Assembly (NCBI GenBank): GCA_050250795.1
Contig: JBFWNZ010000127.1
Span: forward strand, 1-9,964
Length of the DNA: 9,964 nucleotides
DNA from: JBFWNZ01 sp050250795
Lineage (GTDB): Bacteria; Pseudomonadota; Alphaproteobacteria; UBA8366
Direction of reading: 5' to 3'
Positions 1 to 7,012 of the stretch are shown here, piece by piece. Below the pieces are notes generated by a model. The model searched no databases, had not been told where the DNA came from, and saw only the letters and a program-made list of their open reading frames with translations. Numbering within the stretch: the first letter of the stretch is position 1; the number at the start of each line of letters is the position of its first letter. The translations under genes were made by a program, and so were the position numbers.

Positions 1-639
1 CAGGGTGGCGAGGCGTCGAGCATCGCCTGCGACGTGGTTCTCGTCGCCATCGGCCGCCGTCCCTATACCGAGGGGCTGGGATTGGCGGAGGCAGGCGTCG
101 AAACCGACAAGCGCGGCGTCGTCCGGATCGACAGTCATTTCCGCACCGCCGCGGAGGGCATCTATGCCATCGGCGACTGCGTGCCGGGTCCGATGCTGGC
201 CCATAAGGCCGAGGATGAGGGCATCGCCTGTGCCGAGATCATCGCGGGGCAGGCCGGGCATGTGAATTACGACGCCATTCCTGGCATTGTCTATACCGCG
301 CCGGAGGTCGCCTCGGTCGGCAAGACCGAAGAGCAGCTCAAGGAGGCGGGCATCGACTATAAGGCCGGCAAGTTCCCCTTCTCGGCCAACAGCCGGGCCC
401 GCGCCAACGGGACGACGGACGGTTTCGTGAAGATTCTGGCCGATGCGCGGACCGACCGGCTGCTGGGCGCCCATATCATCGGCCCGGATGCCGGTACGCT
501 GATCCATGAAATCGTGACGGTCATCGAATTCGGCGGGTCGGCAGAGGATGTGGCGCGGATCTGCCACGGGCATCCGACGCTTTCGGAAGCGGTGTGGGAA
601 GCGGCGCTGGCGGTCGATGGACGAGCGATCCACGTCTGA
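1..639 (+). CDS. lpdA: Dihydrolipoyl dehydrogenase (E3), C-terminal part; 5' end outside the window
   Basis: This is the last 212 codons of the flavoprotein that reoxidises dihydrolipoamide with NAD+ in 2-oxo acid dehydrogenase complexes or the glycine cleavage system. The frame is open from base 1 and ends in TGA. Visible in order: the end of the NAD domain (VAIGRRP, fragment residues 15-21), the second FAD-contacting motif YAIGDCVPGPMLAHKA (about 55-70, with the flavin-binding Asp at 59), and the dimer interface domain. The latter ends in HGHPTLSEAVWEA, which holds the active-site His191-Glu196 pair that completes the partner subunit's active site. The redox-active disulfide and start codon lie upstream. 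The domain is intact to its C-terminus, so it should be functional. Which complex it serves cannot be told from here; a 2-oxoglutarate dehydrogenase operon upstream is a plausible inference. The next gene overlaps its last 23 bases. Confidence 0.96.
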   Translation, partial: QGGEASSIACDVVLVAIGRRPYTEGLGLAEAGVETDKRGVVRIDSHFRTAAEGIYAIGDCVPGPMLAHKAEDEGIACAEIIAGQAGHVNYDAIPGIVYTAPEVASVGKTEEQLKEAGIDYKAGKFPFSANSRARANGTTDGFVKILADARTDRLLGAHIIGPDAGTLIHEIVTVIEFGGSAEDVARICHGHPTLSEAVWEAALAVDGRAIHV

Positions 640-946
640 GCGGGCGTCTCTTCCAGCGACACGGAATCACCGGGGCGGCCTGCCCAAGGTGCGCCGTCCC
701 CGTTGGAAGCGGCTGCTGATCCTGATCTCCGGCTGGGCTTTCATTGTCCTCGGCGTGCTGGGCATTTTCCTGCCGTTTCTTCAGGGGTTCCTGTTCCTGG
801 CCATCGGCTTCTACCTGCTGTCGCTTGAATCGGTCTGGGCGCAGCGGCTCTTGGATCGGATGCGTGCGCGCTGGCCGAAGCTGGCCAGGGCGATGGACGA
901 TGCGCGCGATCGCATCGCGCGGTTCACGCGTCGCGGGCGGCGGTAG
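617..946 (+). CDS. Small two-helix membrane protein, PGPGW-family-like
   Basis: A 109-residue protein of unknown function. A basic, polar N-terminus (residues 1-33, rich in Arg and Lys) precedes two closely spaced hydrophobic helices (about 33-52 and 54-70). An amphipathic, strongly basic tail follows (LLDRMRARWPKLARAM, ending RRGRR). The helix-turn-helix plus a segment like ESVWAQRLLDRMR resembles small PGPGW-type transmembrane proteins, but the Pro-Gly-Pro-Gly-Trp turn is replaced by LPFLQGFLF, so the assignment is tentative. The chosen ATG overlaps the lpdA 3' end by 23 nt; an in-frame ATG at 548 lies further inside lpdA, and a GTG at 689 would still keep both helices. No strong Shine-Dalgarno sequence is visible, so translational coupling to lpdA is likely. 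The positive tail suggests a cytoplasmic C-terminus. The MFS gene begins 6 nt after its stop. Confidence 0.72.
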   Translation: MDERSTSERASLPATRNHRGGLPKVRRPRWKRLLILISGWAFIVLGVLGIFLPFLQGFLFLAIGFYLLSLESVWAQRLLDRMRARWPKLARAMDDARDRIARFTRRGRR

Positions 947-952
947 GCCGGC

Positions 953-2167
953 GTGTCGTCGCTCGCGCTGTCGGTTGCCATGTGCACGGTGCTGGGCGTC
1001 AGCATGCTGCCCAGCGCGACCTTTCCCGCCTTGCTGCCGCATTTCCTGAGCCTGTGGTCGCTGTCCAGCACCGAGGCCGGCTGGATCAGCGGGATCTACT
1101 ACGCCGGCTATGTGGTGGTCGTGCCGGTGCTGACCAGCATGACGGACCGGATGGATGCGCGCCGCGTGCTATTGGCGGCATTGCTGCTGACGACGCTGGC
1201 CAGCCTTAGCTTTGCGCTGTTCGCCGACGGCCTGTGGTCGGCGACCCTGTGGCGCACATTGCAGGGGATCGGCCTTGCCGGCACCTATATGCCGGGGTTG
1301 AAGGCGCTGACCGACCGGATTCCCGACCGGCTGCACAGCCGGGCCATCGCCTTCTACACCTCGTCGTTCGGCGTGGGGACCAGCGTTTCCTATCTGATCG
1401 CCGGCGAAGTGGCGGCGATGATCGACTGGCGCTGGGCCTTCGCGCTGTCGGGGCTGGGCGGTGCGCTGGCGCTGGGTCTCGCGGCCTGGGTGCTGGCGCC
1501 GACGCCGGCGCAGCAGGAGGTGCCGACGACCCGGCTGCTCGATTTCCGGCCGGTCCTGGCGAATCGCCGGGCGATGGCCTTCACCCTCGCCTACATGCTG
1601 CACAATGCGGAACTGTTTGCGCTGCGAGCCTGGGTCGTCGCCTATCTGGTCTATTGCCAGGGCCGCGCGGCCGGCGACGACCTGGGCACCGGTATCCGGG
1701 CGACGGTGATCGCCATGGTCGTCAACCTGCTGGGAATGCCGGCCAGCGTGTCGACGAATGAAGCGGCACGCCGGTTCGGCAGGCCGCGGACCTTGCTTGT
1801 GGCGATGGGGGCATCGGCCGCGGTCGCAGTCGTCCTCGGCCAGGCGGCGACTCTCCCCTACTGGTGGGTGCTGGCCGCGGTCGTCGTGTATGGATGGATG
1901 GTGTCCGCCGATTCGGCGACCCTGACCGCGGGAACGGTCGAGAACGCCGACCCGCGCTATCGCGGTGCCACGATGGCGGTGCATTCGACCATCGGCTTTC
2001 TGGGCGCCGTTCTGGGGCCGATTCTGTTCGGATTCGTGCTCGATACGGCAGGTGGCGTGGGGGTCGCCGGCGCCTGGGGCTGGGCCTTTGCGGTCATGGC
2101 GGCCCTGATCGCCCTGGGTCCGGTCTGCGTCTATGGACTGCACGGGCCGGACAGCGGCCGTCGCTGA
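953..2167 (+). CDS. Major facilitator superfamily transporter, substrate unknown
   Basis: A 404-residue inner-membrane secondary transporter with the normal MFS length and hydrophobic pattern. There are about six helices (roughly residues 5-30, 42-62, 72-92, 95-113, 130-153, 159-181), a charged central loop (about 182-206), then six more (207-230, 244-262, 276-295, 299-321, 340-363, 369-393). The loop after helix 2 carries a degenerate motif A (TDRMDARR, residues 64-71), and helix 4 has the usual Arg-rich start (WRTLQGIGLAG). Nothing visible fixes the substrate; general MFS drug, anion or organic-acid exporters are all possible. The start is a GTG 6 nt after the preceding stop; an ATG at 980 would remove part of the first helix and is less attractive. 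It is probably cotranscribed with lpdA and the small membrane protein. The 3' end converges with xerC. Confidence 0.9.
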   Translation: MSSLALSVAMCTVLGVSMLPSATFPALLPHFLSLWSLSSTEAGWISGIYYAGYVVVVPVLTSMTDRMDARRVLLAALLLTTLASLSFALFADGLWSATLWRTLQGIGLAGTYMPGLKALTDRIPDRLHSRAIAFYTSSFGVGTSVSYLIAGEVAAMIDWRWAFALSGLGGALALGLAAWVLAPTPAQQEVPTTRLLDFRPVLANRRAMAFTLAYMLHNAELFALRAWVVAYLVYCQGRAAGDDLGTGIRATVIAMVVNLLGMPASVSTNEAARRFGRPRTLLVAMGASAAVAVVLGQAATLPYWWVLAAVVVYGWMVSADSATLTAGTVENADPRYRGATMAVHSTIGFLGAVLGPILFGFVLDTAGGVGVAGAWGWAFAVMAALIALGPVCVYGLHGPDSGRR

Positions 2168-2175
2168 AAAAAGAA

Positions 2176-2198
2176 CCGGCCGGCGAAGGGCCGGCCGG
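2176..2198 (-). terminator. Intrinsic terminator of the minus-strand operon ending in xerC
   Basis: A perfect 9-bp GC-only stem (CCGGCCGGC at 2176-2184 with GCCGGCCGG at 2190-2198) closes a 5-nt loop. On the minus strand it is followed directly by TTCTTTTTT (complement of 2167-2175), the classical U-tract. On the plus strand the hairpin is followed by AAAGGAAG, with no U-tract, so it should stop minus-strand transcription much better than readthrough from the MFS gene. It lies 126 nt past the xerC stop and overlaps the MFS stop codon by one base of its U-tract. Confidence 0.88.
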
Positions 2199-2224
2199 AA
2201 AGGAAGCTCACAGGGCTGCGTGAA

Positions 2225-2256
2225 GGAGCGCACAGGGGGTGGGGACCCCTCGCTCC
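2225..2256. other. Stem-loop in the convergent intergenic gap
   Basis: GGAGCG (2225-2230) pairs with CGCTCC (2251-2256), and AGGGG (2234-2238) pairs with CCCCT (2246-2250). This gives an 11-bp stem with one 3-nt bulge (2231-2233) and a 7-nt loop. No U-tract follows on either strand, so it is not a canonical terminator. It would lie in the 3' untranslated part of the xerC operon transcript and could protect the 3' end or belong to a 3'-derived small RNA; both are guesses. It could alternatively help stop plus-strand transcripts from the MFS gene. Confidence 0.5.
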
Positions 2257-2300
2257 GAATGTGAGCGAAACGAATATTGCATTTCGGGATCGCAGCGGCA

Positions 2301-2314
2301 GTGACGCAGGTCAC
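2301..2314. repeat. Short inverted repeat GTGAC-N4-GTCAC
   Basis: Perfect 5-bp arms (2301-2305 and 2310-2314) around a 4-nt spacer, 10 nt outside the xerC stop codon. It could be a small RNA hairpin or a chance palindrome; its half-sites look like a dimeric regulator site, but there is no promoter in this convergent gap for a regulator to act on. Confidence 0.3.
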
Positions 2315-2324
2315 ACCGTTGCCG

Positions 2325-3290
2325 TCAGGCGCGCGGATGGGCCTTTCGATAGGTTGCCATCAGAGCCTCGGCATCGACTTCGGTGTAGCGCTGTGTGGTC
2401 GAGAGCGAGGCGTGCCCCAGCAGTTCCTGGATCGCGCGCAGATCGCCGCCAGCCCCCAGCAGATGGGTCGCGAAGCTGTGCCGCAGGGCGTGCGGCGTGG
2501 CGGTATCCGGCAGTCCCAGCCAGCCGCGCAGCCGCTGCATCTGCATCTGCACGATACGGGGCGAGAGCGGCCCCCCCCTGGCGCCGCGAAACAGGGGCCG
2601 GTCCGGCTCCAGCGGATAGGGGCAGGCGGCGATATAGGCGGCCAGCGCATCGCGCACAGCGGGAAGCACTGGCACCATCCGCTGCTTCCGCCCCTTGCCG
2701 GTAATGGTCAGGCTGTCGGCGGCAAGAGGCGCCTCGGCGCGGGTCAGCGACAGCGCCTCCGAAATGCGGAGGCCGCAGCCATAGAGCAGGGTCGCGACGG
2801 CGGCGTCGCGCAGGCCCTGCCAGGGATCGGACGCCAGATCGCCGATGGCGGCGACGGCTTCCGCGGCCTCGGCGACACCCAGCGGCTTCGGGACGGCATG
2901 CGGAAGCTTCGGCGTTCGGACGAGGCCGATCGCCGGATTGTCGCCGCGTCCCGTACGTCGCATCCAGCGAAAGAAGCTGCGCACGACGGACAGCGCGCGG
3001 GCGGTGGAGGTGCGGGCCAGCCCCGCATTCGCCCGCCGGGCGAGCCATGCGCGGAAATCGGCGGCGCGCAGGGCCAGCAGGTCGGCAGGAGCAGGCGGCG
3101 CGCCCAGATGGCCGGCCAGGAAGTCGAGGAAGGCAATCAGGTCGCGGTCATAGGCGGACAGGGTATGGCCGGACGCACGGCGTTCGCTTTCCAGCCATTG
3201 GCGCCAGGCGCGGACGAATTCCGCCATGCGGCTGTCGGCAAGGCCGGGAACCGGCGCGAGGGAGGAGTCCGGTGCCGCGTCGCGGCTCAT
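2325..3290 (-). CDS. xerC: Tyrosine recombinase XerC
   Basis: A 321-residue site-specific recombinase that, with XerD, resolves chromosome dimers at dif during cell division. The N-terminal SAM-like core-binding domain covers about residues 22-112 (ending SVVRSFFRWM), and the catalytic domain about 133-318. All catalytic residues are present: Arg175 (GLRISEAL), Lys199 (TGKGRKQR), His267 and Arg270 (PHALRHSFATHLL), His293 (LLGHASLSTTQRY) and the nucleophile Tyr302. The length is slightly above the usual 300, because of an N-terminal extension of about 20 residues. XerC rather than XerD is favoured by position: it is the last gene of an operon directly after a DUF484 gene, the same pairing as yigA-xerC in E. 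coli. The ATG lies 9 nt past the DUF484 stop, with a purine-rich GGGCGGGG before it. No flanking att sites or cargo suggest an integrase, so it is the housekeeping enzyme. Confidence 0.93.
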   Translation of the reverse strand: MSRDAAPDSSLAPVPGLADSRMAEFVRAWRQWLESERRASGHTLSAYDRDLIAFLDFLAGHLGAPPAPADLLALRAADFRAWLARRANAGLARTSTARALSVVRSFFRWMRRTGRGDNPAIGLVRTPKLPHAVPKPLGVAEAAEAVAAIGDLASDPWQGLRDAAVATLLYGCGLRISEALSLTRAEAPLAADSLTITGKGRKQRMVPVLPAVRDALAAYIAACPYPLEPDRPLFRGARGGPLSPRIVQMQMQRLRGWLGLPDTATPHALRHSFATHLLGAGGDLRAIQELLGHASLSTTQRYTEVDAEALMATYRKAHPRA

Positions 3291-3299
3291 TCCCCGCCC

Positions 3300-4010
3300 T
3301 TACCGCGGGAGATGCAGCCAGCCGCGGATGACATGCTCCAGCACCTGGGTGAGGAAGGTCATCAGTTCGGTCGCCTGGCCGTCGGCGAAATGCCCGATGC
3401 GGCGCGTGCCGAAGGCGATCAGCGCCGGCGGCGTGACCGACGAAATGTCGAGCCGTGCCAGCGCCTCGGAGCGGACGAGCGCCGCGCCGCCGCCATAGAT
3501 GTCCGGGTCCGCCGCGACATGGGCGTTCAGCGCGATGCTGCGTCCGTCGAGCGCCGCGTCGACCTTGCCCGGCGGCAGGAGCTGGAGGCCGCGCGTCTTG
3601 ATGGGCAGGTCCGCAGGATCCTCGGCCTCGATGCACAGGGTGACGATGTCGAGGTCAAGCAGCACCGCGAAATCGGTGGTGACGACCTGGATCATCTCTT
3701 CGAACGAATTGGTGCCCACGACCGACAGCACGCATTCGTGGATGCGCGCCTGCGTCGACAGATTCTCGCGGCTGGCACCGATCAGGTCGCGGTGCCGGTC
3801 CTTGAGCTGCGTGATCTCGCGGCGGGTCCGCTCGATCATCGCCTGCTGCAGATCGACCACGCCGGTGCCGAGATCGCGCGACGGCGCCTGAGCCTGAGCG
3901 AGAAGATCGAGGTTCTGCTGCAGGAACTCCGGATGCGCCCGCAGATAGTGCCGGACCTGATCGGCCGTCGGTTCCGAGTCGCGCTTCGGGTCGGTCGATT
4001 CCCGCGTCAT
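3300..4010 (-). CDS. DUF484 family protein (YigA-like, GAF-fold)
   Basis: A 236-residue cytosolic protein of the DUF484 family, whose biochemical role is unknown. The family's N-terminal signature is visible (QVRHYLRAHPEFLQQNLDLLA, about residues 18-38). A helical, probably coiled-coil segment follows (about 51-90, rich in Arg, Glu and Gln, ending GASRENL). A GAF-like sensory domain covers about 95-235, with the typical ending LIAFGTRRIGHFADG then a helix closing in GWL. No catalytic motif or membrane segment is seen. It sits between the transaldolase gene (11-nt gap) and xerC (9-nt gap), so all three are very likely one transcript. The DUF484-xerC adjacency recurs in gammaproteobacteria, which hints at a role near chromosome segregation or simple conserved linkage. 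Ligand and partner are unknown. Confidence 0.88.
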   Translation of the reverse strand: MTRESTDPKRDSEPTADQVRHYLRAHPEFLQQNLDLLAQAQAPSRDLGTGVVDLQQAMIERTRREITQLKDRHRDLIGASRENLSTQARIHECVLSVVGTNSFEEMIQVVTTDFAVLLDLDIVTLCIEAEDPADLPIKTRGLQLLPPGKVDAALDGRSIALNAHVAADPDIYGGGAALVRSEALARLDISSVTPPALIAFGTRRIGHFADGQATELMTFLTQVLEHVIRGWLHLPR

Positions 4011-4021
4011 CCGTCCGAACC

Positions 4022-4681
4022 CTATTTCTTGAGGATCGACTGGCCGGTCTTCTGCCAGTCGGCAAGGAATGCGGCCAGCCCCTTGTCGGTCAGGGGGTGA
4101 TACAGCATCTGGTCGAGTACCTTGGCCGGAACCGTCACGACGTCGGCGCCCAGCTTCGCGGCTGCGACGACATGCATCGGATGACGGATCGAGGCGACCA
4201 GAACTTCGGTGTCGAAGTCATAGTTGCTGTAAATCTGGACGATGTCGGCGATCAGGTCCATGCCGTCCAGGGCGATGTCGTCCAGCCGGCCGACGAAGGG
4301 CGAGATGAAGCTGGCGCCGGCCTTGGCTGCGAGAATCGCCTGATTTGCCGAGAAGCAGAGCGTGACATTCACCATCGTGCCGCCATCGCGGAGCGCGCGG
4401 CAGGTCTTGAGGCCGTCGCGCGTGAGCGGAACCTTCACGGTCACATTGGGCGCGATCTTGGCCAATGCGCGGCCTTCGGCCAGCATGGTCTCGTAATCGG
4501 TGGCGGCGACCTCGGCGCTGACCGGTCCGGGAACCAGGGCGCAGATCTCGCGGACCACCTCGATGAAATCGCGGCCGGTCTTGGCAACCAGCGACGGATT
4601 GGTGGTAACGCCGTCTACGAAGCCGGCTTCGGCCAAATCCCGGATTTCATTGATGTCGGCCGTATCGACGAAGAACTTCAT
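4022..4681 (-). CDS. tal: Transaldolase, small decameric TalC/FSA-type (transaldolase rather than F6P aldolase by active-site residues)
   Basis: A 219-residue class I aldolase of the short transaldolase family, acting in the non-oxidative pentose phosphate pathway (sedoheptulose 7-phosphate plus glyceraldehyde 3-phosphate to erythrose 4-phosphate plus fructose 6-phosphate). It is a single TIM barrel starting MKFFVDTAD. The Schiff-base Lys83 lies in NVTVKVPLT. Other active-site pieces are Asp6, TTNPS (26-30, Asn28), NVTLCFS (105-111) and ASIRHP (163-168). In E. coli FsaA the residues that favour aldolase are Gln59 and Tyr131; the equivalents here read Glu57 (SAEV) and Phe129 (SPFV), as in true transaldolases. 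Such genes are often labelled fsa on length alone. It is the first gene of the operon, its ATG 55 nt from the divergent priA. The fold call is firm; the activity call is inference from two residues. Confidence 0.93.
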   Translation of the reverse strand: MKFFVDTADINEIRDLAEAGFVDGVTTNPSLVAKTGRDFIEVVREICALVPGPVSAEVAATDYETMLAEGRALAKIAPNVTVKVPLTRDGLKTCRALRDGGTMVNVTLCFSANQAILAAKAGASFISPFVGRLDDIALDGMDLIADIVQIYSNYDFDTEVLVASIRHPMHVVAAAKLGADVVTVPAKVLDQMLYHPLTDKGLAAFLADWQKTGQSILKK

Positions 4682-4736
4682 GCGCCTGTCTCGTCCATCT
4701 CGCTTCCAGTGTCGAAGCTCGTTTAGAGTCTAGCCG
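4682..4736. promoter_or_regulatory. Divergent spacer between tal and priA
   Basis: These 55 nt must hold or overlap the 5' signals of both divergent genes. AT-rich bases cluster on the priA side (GTTTAGAGTCTAG, 4721-4733), including a small TAGA-G-TCTA palindrome and one GANTC site (GAGTC, 4726-4730), the sequence methylated by CcrM in many alphaproteobacteria. I find no convincing -35/-10 pair on either strand and no clear Shine-Dalgarno before priA, so the promoters may be weak, overlapping or partly inside the coding regions. Confidence 0.4.
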
Positions 4737-6947
4737 ATGCAGGGTCCGCAGACCACATCGCCCTCCTTATTCGACGCTCCCGACCGGCGGGTCAAGGTGC
4801 TGCTGCCCCTGCCGCTGGCGGGCTCCTACGACTATCGCGTTCCCGAAGGTCTCGAACTGCGCGACGGAGACTACGTTTCCGTGCCTCTCGGCCAGCGGCG
4901 GATGATCGGCGTGGTCTGGGGCACGGGCGATTCCGAAGGCGTCCCGGCGGCCCGCCTGAAGGACATCGAGGCCGTTCTGCCGGCGCCGCCGCTGTCCGAG
5001 TCGATGCGCCGCTTCGTCGATTGGGTGGCGGGCTACACGCTGTCGCCGCCGGGCGCCGTCCTGCGGATGGTGCTGCGGTCGCCCGAGGCGTTGCAGCCGG
5101 CGGCGTCGAAAATGGCGTGGGCGCTGGCAGCGACGAGACCCGAATTGCGGCTGACCCCGTCGCGCCGGCGGGTTCTGGCGCTGCTGGAAGACGGTCCGCC
5201 CCGCATAACCGCCGATCTGGCGCATGAAGCGGGAGTCGGGCCGTCCGTGGTCAAGGCGCTGGCGACGGCCGGCGCATTGGTTCCCGTGCCGGTGAATGTC
5301 GATGCGTTGTCGGAGCAGCCGGATGCTGCACGGGCCGGGGCGGCGTTGTCGCCGGTCCAGGCCGCGGTGGCGGACCGGCTGCGAGACCGGGTCGGGGAGC
5401 ATGCCTTCTCGGTCTCGCTGCTCGACGGCGTGACCGGTTCGGGCAAGACCGAAGTCTATTTCGAGGCGGTCGCCGCGGCGTTGCAGGCGGGGCGGCAGGT
5501 CCTGGTCCTGCTGCCGGAGATCGCCTTGAGCGCGGAATGGCTGCGCCGTTTCGCGGACCGGTTCGGCGCGCCGCCGGTCGAATGGCATTCGGATGTGCCG
5601 CAGGCGCGCCGGCGGACGGCATGGCGGGCCGTGGCCGAAGGGCGGGCGCGGGTTGTGGTCGGCGCACGCTCGGCATTGTTCCTGCCCTTTCCGCATCTGG
5701 GGCTGATCGTGGTCGATGAGGAGCACGACGCCTCGTACAAGCAGGATGACGGCGTCATCTATCATGCGCGCGACATGGCGGTGGTGCGCGGGCATATCGA
5801 GGGGGTGCCGGTCGTTCTGGCCTCTGCGACGCCGTCGCTGGAGACCGTCGCCAACGTCGAGGCCGGCCGCTATGAGCGGCTGGAACTGCCGGCCCGGCAT
5901 GGCGGGGCGGAACTGCCCGCGGTCGGGTTGATCGATTTGCGGCGCGATCCGCCGCCGCGCGGCAACTGGCTTGCGCCGCCCCTGGTCGCGGCGATTACCG
6001 AGACGCTGGCGGCCGGCGAACAGGTGCTCCTTTTCCTCAATCGCCGCGGCTATGCACCGCTGACCCTGTGCCGCACCTGCGGGCACCGCCTCGAATGTCC
6101 GCACTGCACCGCCTGGCTGGTCGAGCACCGGCTGGCGGGGCGTCTCATATGCCATCACTGCGGATTCCAGTCGCGGCTGCCCCGGCATTGCCCGGCCTGT
6201 TCGGCGGAAGATTCCTTCGCAGCCTGCGGTCCAGGGGTCGAGCGCCTTGCGGAGGAGGTTGCCATCTTGTTTCCGGAGGCCCGCCGCGCCGTCTTCGCCA
6301 GCGACACGGTGTCGGGGCCGGCGAGCGCGGCGGAATTCGTGCGGGCGATGCAGGCGCATGAAATCGATATCCTGGTCGGGACCCAGATCGTGGCGAAAGG
6401 GCATAATTTCCCGATGCTGACCCTGGTCGGCGTGGTCGATGCCGATCTGGGGCTGGGCGGCGGCGATCTGCGTGCGGCCGAACGCACATATCAGCTGCTG
6501 CATCAGGTGGCTGGCCGTGCCGGCCGTGCGGAAAGGCCCGGGCGCGTCCTGCTGCAAACACTCGATCCGCAGCATCCGGTGATGCAGGCCCTGGCGGCCG
6601 GCGACCGCGACCGGTTCGTTGCGGCGGAGGCGGAGGAGCGCCGGCGGGGCGGCTGGCCGCCTTATGGCCGTCTTGCCGCGGTCATCGTGTCCGGGCCGCA
6701 GGAGGAGCTGGTGGATCGGACGGCCGCGGCGCTGGGCCGAACTGCGCCCAGGCTGCAGGGCGTGGAGGTTCTGGGACCCGCGCCGGCGCCGATCTCGATG
6801 CTGCGGGGCCAGCACCGGCGCCGGCTTCTGTTGCGGGCCGGCCGCGATGTCCGGGTCCAGCCGCTGCTGCAAGGCTGGCTTGCGCAGGCGTCGATTCCGG
6901 CGAGCGTACGGGTGCGCGCGGACGTCGATCCGTACAGCTTTCTTTGA
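4737..6947 (+). CDS. priA: Replication restart helicase PriA (primosomal protein N')
   Basis: A 736-residue 3'-5' superfamily 2 DNA helicase that recognises stalled forks and reloads the replisome. Domains in order: the N-terminal fork 3'-end-binding domain (about 17-115), a winged-helix region (about 137-190), helicase lobe 1 with Walker A GVTGSGKTE (231-239, Lys237), DEEH (327-330) and SATPS (363-367). The zinc-binding insert has all eight cysteines as four CxxC pairs (445/448, 454/457, 472/475, 485/488). Lobe 2 has GTQIVAKGHNFP (548-559) and QVAGRAGR (590-597), then the C-terminal domain ending in DPYSFL. It is full length with nothing missing. The start ATG at 4737 gives a short variable leader of about 17 residues before the conserved VKVLLPLPL. 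It is divergent from tal and directly upstream of the atp genes. Confidence 0.97.
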   Translation: MQGPQTTSPSLFDAPDRRVKVLLPLPLAGSYDYRVPEGLELRDGDYVSVPLGQRRMIGVVWGTGDSEGVPAARLKDIEAVLPAPPLSESMRRFVDWVAGYTLSPPGAVLRMVLRSPEALQPAASKMAWALAATRPELRLTPSRRRVLALLEDGPPRITADLAHEAGVGPSVVKALATAGALVPVPVNVDALSEQPDAARAGAALSPVQAAVADRLRDRVGEHAFSVSLLDGVTGSGKTEVYFEAVAAALQAGRQVLVLLPEIALSAEWLRRFADRFGAPPVEWHSDVPQARRRTAWRAVAEGRARVVVGARSALFLPFPHLGLIVVDEEHDASYKQDDGVIYHARDMAVVRGHIEGVPVVLASATPSLETVANVEAGRYERLELPARHGGAELPAVGLIDLRRDPPPRGNWLAPPLVAAITETLAAGEQVLLFLNRRGYAPLTLCRTCGHRLECPHCTAWLVEHRLAGRLICHHCGFQSRLPRHCPACSAEDSFAACGPGVERLAEEVAILFPEARRAVFASDTVSGPASAAEFVRAMQAHEIDILVGTQIVAKGHNFPMLTLVGVVDADLGLGGGDLRAAERTYQLLHQVAGRAGRAERPGRVLLQTLDPQHPVMQALAAGDRDRFVAAEAEERRRGGWPPYGRLAAVIVSGPQEELVDRTAAALGRTAPRLQGVEVLGPAPAPISMLRGQHRRRLLLRAGRDVRVQPLLQGWLAQASIPASVRVRADVDPYSFL

Positions 6948-6951
6948 GGCA

Positions 6952-6980
6952 GGCAAATCCGGCCTTTCGGGCCATTTGTC
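6952..6980 (+). other. Stem-loop just after the priA stop
   Basis: GGCAAAT (6952-6958) pairs with ATTTGTC (6974-6980, including one G-U pair) and GGCC (6961-6964) with GGCC (6970-6973). A CC bulge interrupts the stem and the loop is 5 nt. It starts 4 nt after the priA stop and lacks a following U-tract, so it is not a standard intrinsic terminator. It may still cap the priA mRNA 3' end. Confidence 0.4.
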
Positions 6981-7000
6981 GCGCCTTGCGCGCGGATGAG

Positions 7001-7012
7001 CAACCCGGGTTG
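7001..7012. repeat. Perfect 12-bp palindrome overlapping the candidate -35 box of the atp promoter
   Basis: CAACCCGGGTTG is its own reverse complement. Its last three bases (7010-7012) are the first three of the candidate -35 hexamer, the position expected for an operator or activator site. No known regulator site is recognised in it, and a GC-rich palindrome of this size can arise by chance. Confidence 0.4.

Noticed and set aside
1169..2314. A 381-codon minus-strand frame opposite the MFS transporter
   Set aside because: It is a shadow of a real gene with a clear 12-helix product; its translation is rich in Arg, Gln, His and Pro and shows no family features.
2325..3290. The tyrosine recombinase as a phage or island integrase
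   Set aside because: It sits in a housekeeping operon with DUF484, with XerC-like size and motifs. There are no tRNA, direct repeats or cargo genes nearby.
2277..4100. A 607-codon plus-strand frame across xerC and the DUF484 gene
   Set aside because: It has the same codon-register effect, opposite two adjacent genes that happen to share a frame. The composition is Arg/Gly/Gln-rich with no recognisable motif.
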